Made by a program: the position numbers and the translations under genes
Assembly (NCBI GenBank): GCA_947501805.1
Contig: CANMXJ010000003.1
Location: forward strand, 124,001 to 188,000
Origin: an uncultured Sulfitobacter sp.
GTDB lineage: Bacteria; Pseudomonadota; Alphaproteobacteria; Rhodobacterales; Rhodobacteraceae
Direction: 5' to 3'
Length of the DNA stretch: 64,000 nucleotides
Part shown: positions 61,800 to 64,000 of the stretch, piece after piece
Position numbering within the stretch: position 1 is the first letter of the stretch
Layout: each line of letters opens with the position of its first letter
Notes under the pieces: model-generated
What the model was told of the DNA's origin: nothing
What the model saw: the letters and a program-made list of their open reading frames with translations, nothing else
Databases searched by the model: none

Positions 61800-62903
61800 A
61801 TGACCCCTTTCGCGATTGCCGGCGTGCAGATGTACGTCAATGCCCTCCATTCCAACGTCGACGGGATGATCCAGCGGCTTGATATTCTGATGGCACGTTT
61901 CCCTTGGACACAAATGGTGTTGTTTTCCGAGTTGGCCCCATTTGGTCCGTTGGACCGTTTTGCCTTGCCGCCCGAGAACGAGACAATCGAGAAGTTTCAG
62001 GAGGCGGCCGCCAAGCATCGTGTTTGGCTGATCCCCGGCTCGATGTTCCTGAAAGACCCTGAAGACGGCCGCATGTACAACACTTCGGTTGTAATCAATC
62101 CCGAGGGCGAAGTGATCCGCCGTTATTCCAAGATGTTCCCGTTCCGCCCGTATGAGGAAGGGGTCGCAGCTGGTACAGAATTCTGCATCTTTGACGTGCC
62201 GGATGTGGGCCGTTTCGGCCTGTCGATCTGTTATGATATGTGGTTTCCGGAAACGACGCGCCAACTGACCAGCCAAGGCGTTGAGGTGCTGTTGCACCCT
62301 GTTTTGACAGGCACAACGGACCGCGATGCAGAGTTGGCGATTGCGCGCGCCACAGCAGCGCAATTCCAGTGCTACATCTTTGATGTGAACGGATTGGGCG
62401 CGGGCGGTGTTGGCAAGTCTTGCGTGGTCGATCCTACCTCTATGGTGTTGCACCAATCCGCAGGGCAAGAAGACATGTTTCCGATTGAAGTTGATCTGTC
62501 CGTGGTGCGCCGCCAACGCGAAGCGGGTATGAAAGGGCTGGGTCAGGTTTTGAAATCATTCCGTGACCGGTCTACTGACTTTTCCGTCTACGACCGCAAC
62601 AGCGGCACCGACGCGTACCTCAAGACTCTGGGGCCGCTTGAAATACCGCAACAAGGCAATCGCGCGGGTCTGCAAGCAGCAGTTCCTGCATTGCGTGTGC
62701 CTGATGTTCCGGGATTTCAGGATCAACTGGCCATGCCGGGATTTGCGCAAAACCAACCCGAGTTTGCGCCAGAACCCTTGCCAAACGCTTCGGCGGGAAT
62801 GGCGGTTGCGCCTGCGCAACCGGTAGCTCCTGCTGTTGCGATTCCAAATCCACCTGTCAAACCTGATACACTGGCGGGAACAGACGAAACATCCAGCGGT
62901 TAA
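61800..62903 (+). CDS. Carbon-nitrogen hydrolase (nitrilase superfamily)
   Basis: A 367-residue amidase-type enzyme with the catalytic triad visible: Glu44 (LFSELAPFGP), Lys111 (RRYSKMFPF) and Cys144 (LSICYDMWFPE). The conserved core ends near residue 275; an unusual Pro/Ala/Val-rich tail (about 290-367) follows. Family members hydrolyse amides, N-carbamoyl compounds or nitriles. The next gene is an Orn/Lys/Arg decarboxylase, so N-carbamoylputrescine or another polyamine amide is a plausible substrate (inference). Preceded by a long structured leader. Confidence 0.9.
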   Translation: MTPFAIAGVQMYVNALHSNVDGMIQRLDILMARFPWTQMVLFSELAPFGPLDRFALPPENETIEKFQEAAAKHRVWLIPGSMFLKDPEDGRMYNTSVVINPEGEVIRRYSKMFPFRPYEEGVAAGTEFCIFDVPDVGRFGLSICYDMWFPETTRQLTSQGVEVLLHPVLTGTTDRDAELAIARATAAQFQCYIFDVNGLGAGGVGKSCVVDPTSMVLHQSAGQEDMFPIEVDLSVVRRQREAGMKGLGQVLKSFRDRSTDFSVYDRNSGTDAYLKTLGPLEIPQQGNRAGLQAAVPALRVPDVPGFQDQLAMPGFAQNQPEFAPEPLPNASAGMAVAPAQPVAPAVAIPNPPVKPDTLAGTDETSSG

Positions 62904-62976
62904 TCCGCTGCAATAAGCCCCGAAAAATGTCGTATCGGAGCAGAATGCAGCAGCTTGGCCGTCCAACGGAGAAGAC

Positions 62977-64000
62977 ATGATGCATTCGATGAACGAATAT
63001 TCTTCCGCGATCCAGCTACGTTCTGACAGGTGGAGCGCTCTGCGTCAGGCTTGCGCTGCACTGACGCGGGATCCTGATGCCAAACAGCGTAAGGTGCTGA
63101 GCAGTCGAATCACAGAGTTGTTTTCGTCTCTGGCAATTATTGAACCTTATTGGGCTTTCCCGGGCATGGCCGCCTTTGAGCACCTGCGCCGCCAGTTCGA
63201 TCACGGGAGCTTTGAAGACCTTGCGTTCGCAGTAAGCCGCGTGACCCGTGCGCTGACAACGGGTGCCTATCGCCGCCGCCACATTCCGCTGGACCGTGAC
63301 AGTGTGGACCACGAGGATGATGACGAGGCAATGTTGCCACCCGAGGCACGCGCCTTGGCGAAGCCCTATTTCGAAGTGTTGATTGTTGATAATGTAAACG
63401 ATCAGCAAGAGCGGTGGTTAAAATCCAACGTGACCCGCATGCGCCGGTCTGAGGATTCGTTCATCTACGAAGCGGTGGTTGTCCCCAGCATCGAAGACGC
63501 GCTGATCGCGGTGCTGTTTAACCACAACATTCAAGCCATTGTTGTACGCCCCGGACTGACGTTGAAATCCAAGACGGACCAAGACCTTTTGACCCGTTAT
63601 CTGGCCCGCGCGGGCGGACGTGAGGAAATCGAAGCAATCGAGCCGGAGAATTACGGCCCTGAACTTTGCAGGATGATTGCCAAGGTACGCCCCGAACTGG
63701 ATGCTTATCTTGTCACCGAGCGGTCGGTCGAAGACATCGCAGGGCACGATCTGGGTATTTGCCGGCGGGTTTTCTACAATCAAGAAGACTTTATGGAATT
63801 GCACCTGAACATCCTGCGCGGTGTCCAGTCGCGCAATAAGTCCCCCTTCTTTACGGCGCTGGTCGAATATTCCAAACAGCCAACGGGTGTGTTTCACGCA
63901 ATGCCGATCAGCCGTGGCAAGTCAATCACGCGGTCACACTGGATTCAGGATATGGGCGCATTCTATGGCCCGAATATTTTCCTTGCCGAAACTTCGGCAA
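62977..64000 (+). CDS. Orn/Lys/Arg-type PLP decarboxylase, 5' part (cut by window end)
   Basis: Open frame from ATG 62977 (second ATG at 62980; GGAGAAG upstream) to the last base, 341 codons without a stop. The start of the protein is a unique N-terminal region with a flavodoxin-like wing; the last residues read KQPTGVFHAMPISRGKSITR then SHWIQDMGAFYGPNIFLAET, the entry of the fold-type I decarboxylase domain of large ornithine/arginine decarboxylases. The PLP lysine lies beyond the window. Follows the amidase by 73 bases in the same direction, implying polyamine synthesis. Confidence 0.85.
   Translation, partial: MMHSMNEYSSAIQLRSDRWSALRQACAALTRDPDAKQRKVLSSRITELFSSLAIIEPYWAFPGMAAFEHLRRQFDHGSFEDLAFAVSRVTRALTTGAYRRRHIPLDRDSVDHEDDDEAMLPPEARALAKPYFEVLIVDNVNDQQERWLKSNVTRMRRSEDSFIYEAVVVPSIEDALIAVLFNHNIQAIVVRPGLTLKSKTDQDLLTRYLARAGGREEIEAIEPENYGPELCRMIAKVRPELDAYLVTERSVEDIAGHDLGICRRVFYNQEDFMELHLNILRGVQSRNKSPFFTALVEYSKQPTGVFHAMPISRGKSITRSHWIQDMGAFYGPNIFLAETSA

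Noticed and set aside
61485..62516. 343-codon minus-strand frame over the amidase start
   Set aside because: Antisense to the conserved amidase core; composition typical of a shadow frame.
1..64000. tRNA, rRNA, insertion sequence, integrase or attachment site
   Set aside because: No T-loop/anticodon patterns, transposase motifs or flanking direct repeats were seen by eye; a covariance-model scan would be needed to exclude tRNAs fully.

Overview
The window looks like a chromosomal segment of an alphaproteobacterium of the order Rhodobacterales, most likely the marine Roseobacter group. I base this on recognised families and gene orders: a tsaD-gpsA-YciI-EVE operon, hemD followed by a mitofilin (Mic60)-like gene and hemY, DUF2853, DUF2793, an FMN-dependent glutamate-synthase-like oxidoreductase, and a nitrilase next to an Orn/Lys/Arg decarboxylase. 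I found no rRNA, tRNA, CRISPR array, transposase or integrase. Both window ends cut genes: ahcY at the left and a PLP decarboxylase at the right.

Layout. 1-14.0 kb is housekeeping and central metabolism: the end of ahcY, a small secreted DUF922 protein, an HD-domain protein, DUF2853, a minus-strand operon tsaD-gpsA-YciI-EVE-DUF1761, a divergent hemD-mic60-hemY operon, and a minus-strand operon of acyl-CoA dehydrogenase, ADP-forming acyl-CoA ligase and carnitinyl-CoA dehydratase. 14.1-38.1 kb is a surface-polysaccharide (capsule) locus. It holds a CmcI-type methyltransferase, a 604-residue-class FkbH-like HAD-IIIC/SGNH protein, two sulfotransferase-type proteins, a giant glycosyltransferase, capsule export proteins (KpsM, KpsE, KpsT), four more glycosyltransferases, a beta-propeller/RTX protein, a DUF2793 protein with a 54-residue partner, the dTDP-L-rhamnose operon rfbCBDA, and a GDP-mannose enzyme. 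KpsC, KpsS and an outer-membrane KpsD-type exporter are not in the window. 38.3-41.2 kb is a copper-efflux unit (copA-cueR) behind a textbook MerR-type promoter with a 19-bp spacer.

41.3-51.8 kb is catabolic. It starts with a fumarylacetoacetate hydrolase-family/maleylacetoacetate isomerase-type pair. A tightly coupled minus-strand operon follows: two peptide ABC permeases, a fused double ATPase, a cupin, a DmpA-type N-terminal-nucleophile peptidase and an alpha/beta hydrolase. The likely substrate-binding protein lies about 2.2 kb upstream, behind three unrelated genes (HdeA-like, HDAC/AcuC-like, DUF2805). 51.9-59.6 kb holds a YegD-like Hsp70, an operon of class V aminotransferase, M20 peptidase and ICMT-like methyltransferase, a YihY/BrkB membrane protein, and an XRE-cupin regulator divergent from gabT. 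59.6-64.0 kb has an FMN-dependent glutamate-synthase-like protein, then a long, apparently structured 5' leader with a 31-codon ORF in front of a carbon-nitrogen hydrolase and the truncated decarboxylase, which looks like a polyamine module.

The most interesting signals are: (1) the DUF2793 gene and its small partner inside a capsule locus, reminiscent of gene-transfer-agent head-spike genes, which use capsule as receptor; (2) matching TAACC/GGTTA palindromes and a TTAA-N7-TTAA (CtrA-like) site around kpsM; (3) the structured leader with a short ORF before the amidase-decarboxylase pair; (4) the translationally coupled peptide-import/DmpA operon; (5) long tail-to-tail antisense overlaps in the capsule region. 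Start codons were chosen by eye from ribosome-binding sites and family length; no database search or folding was run.
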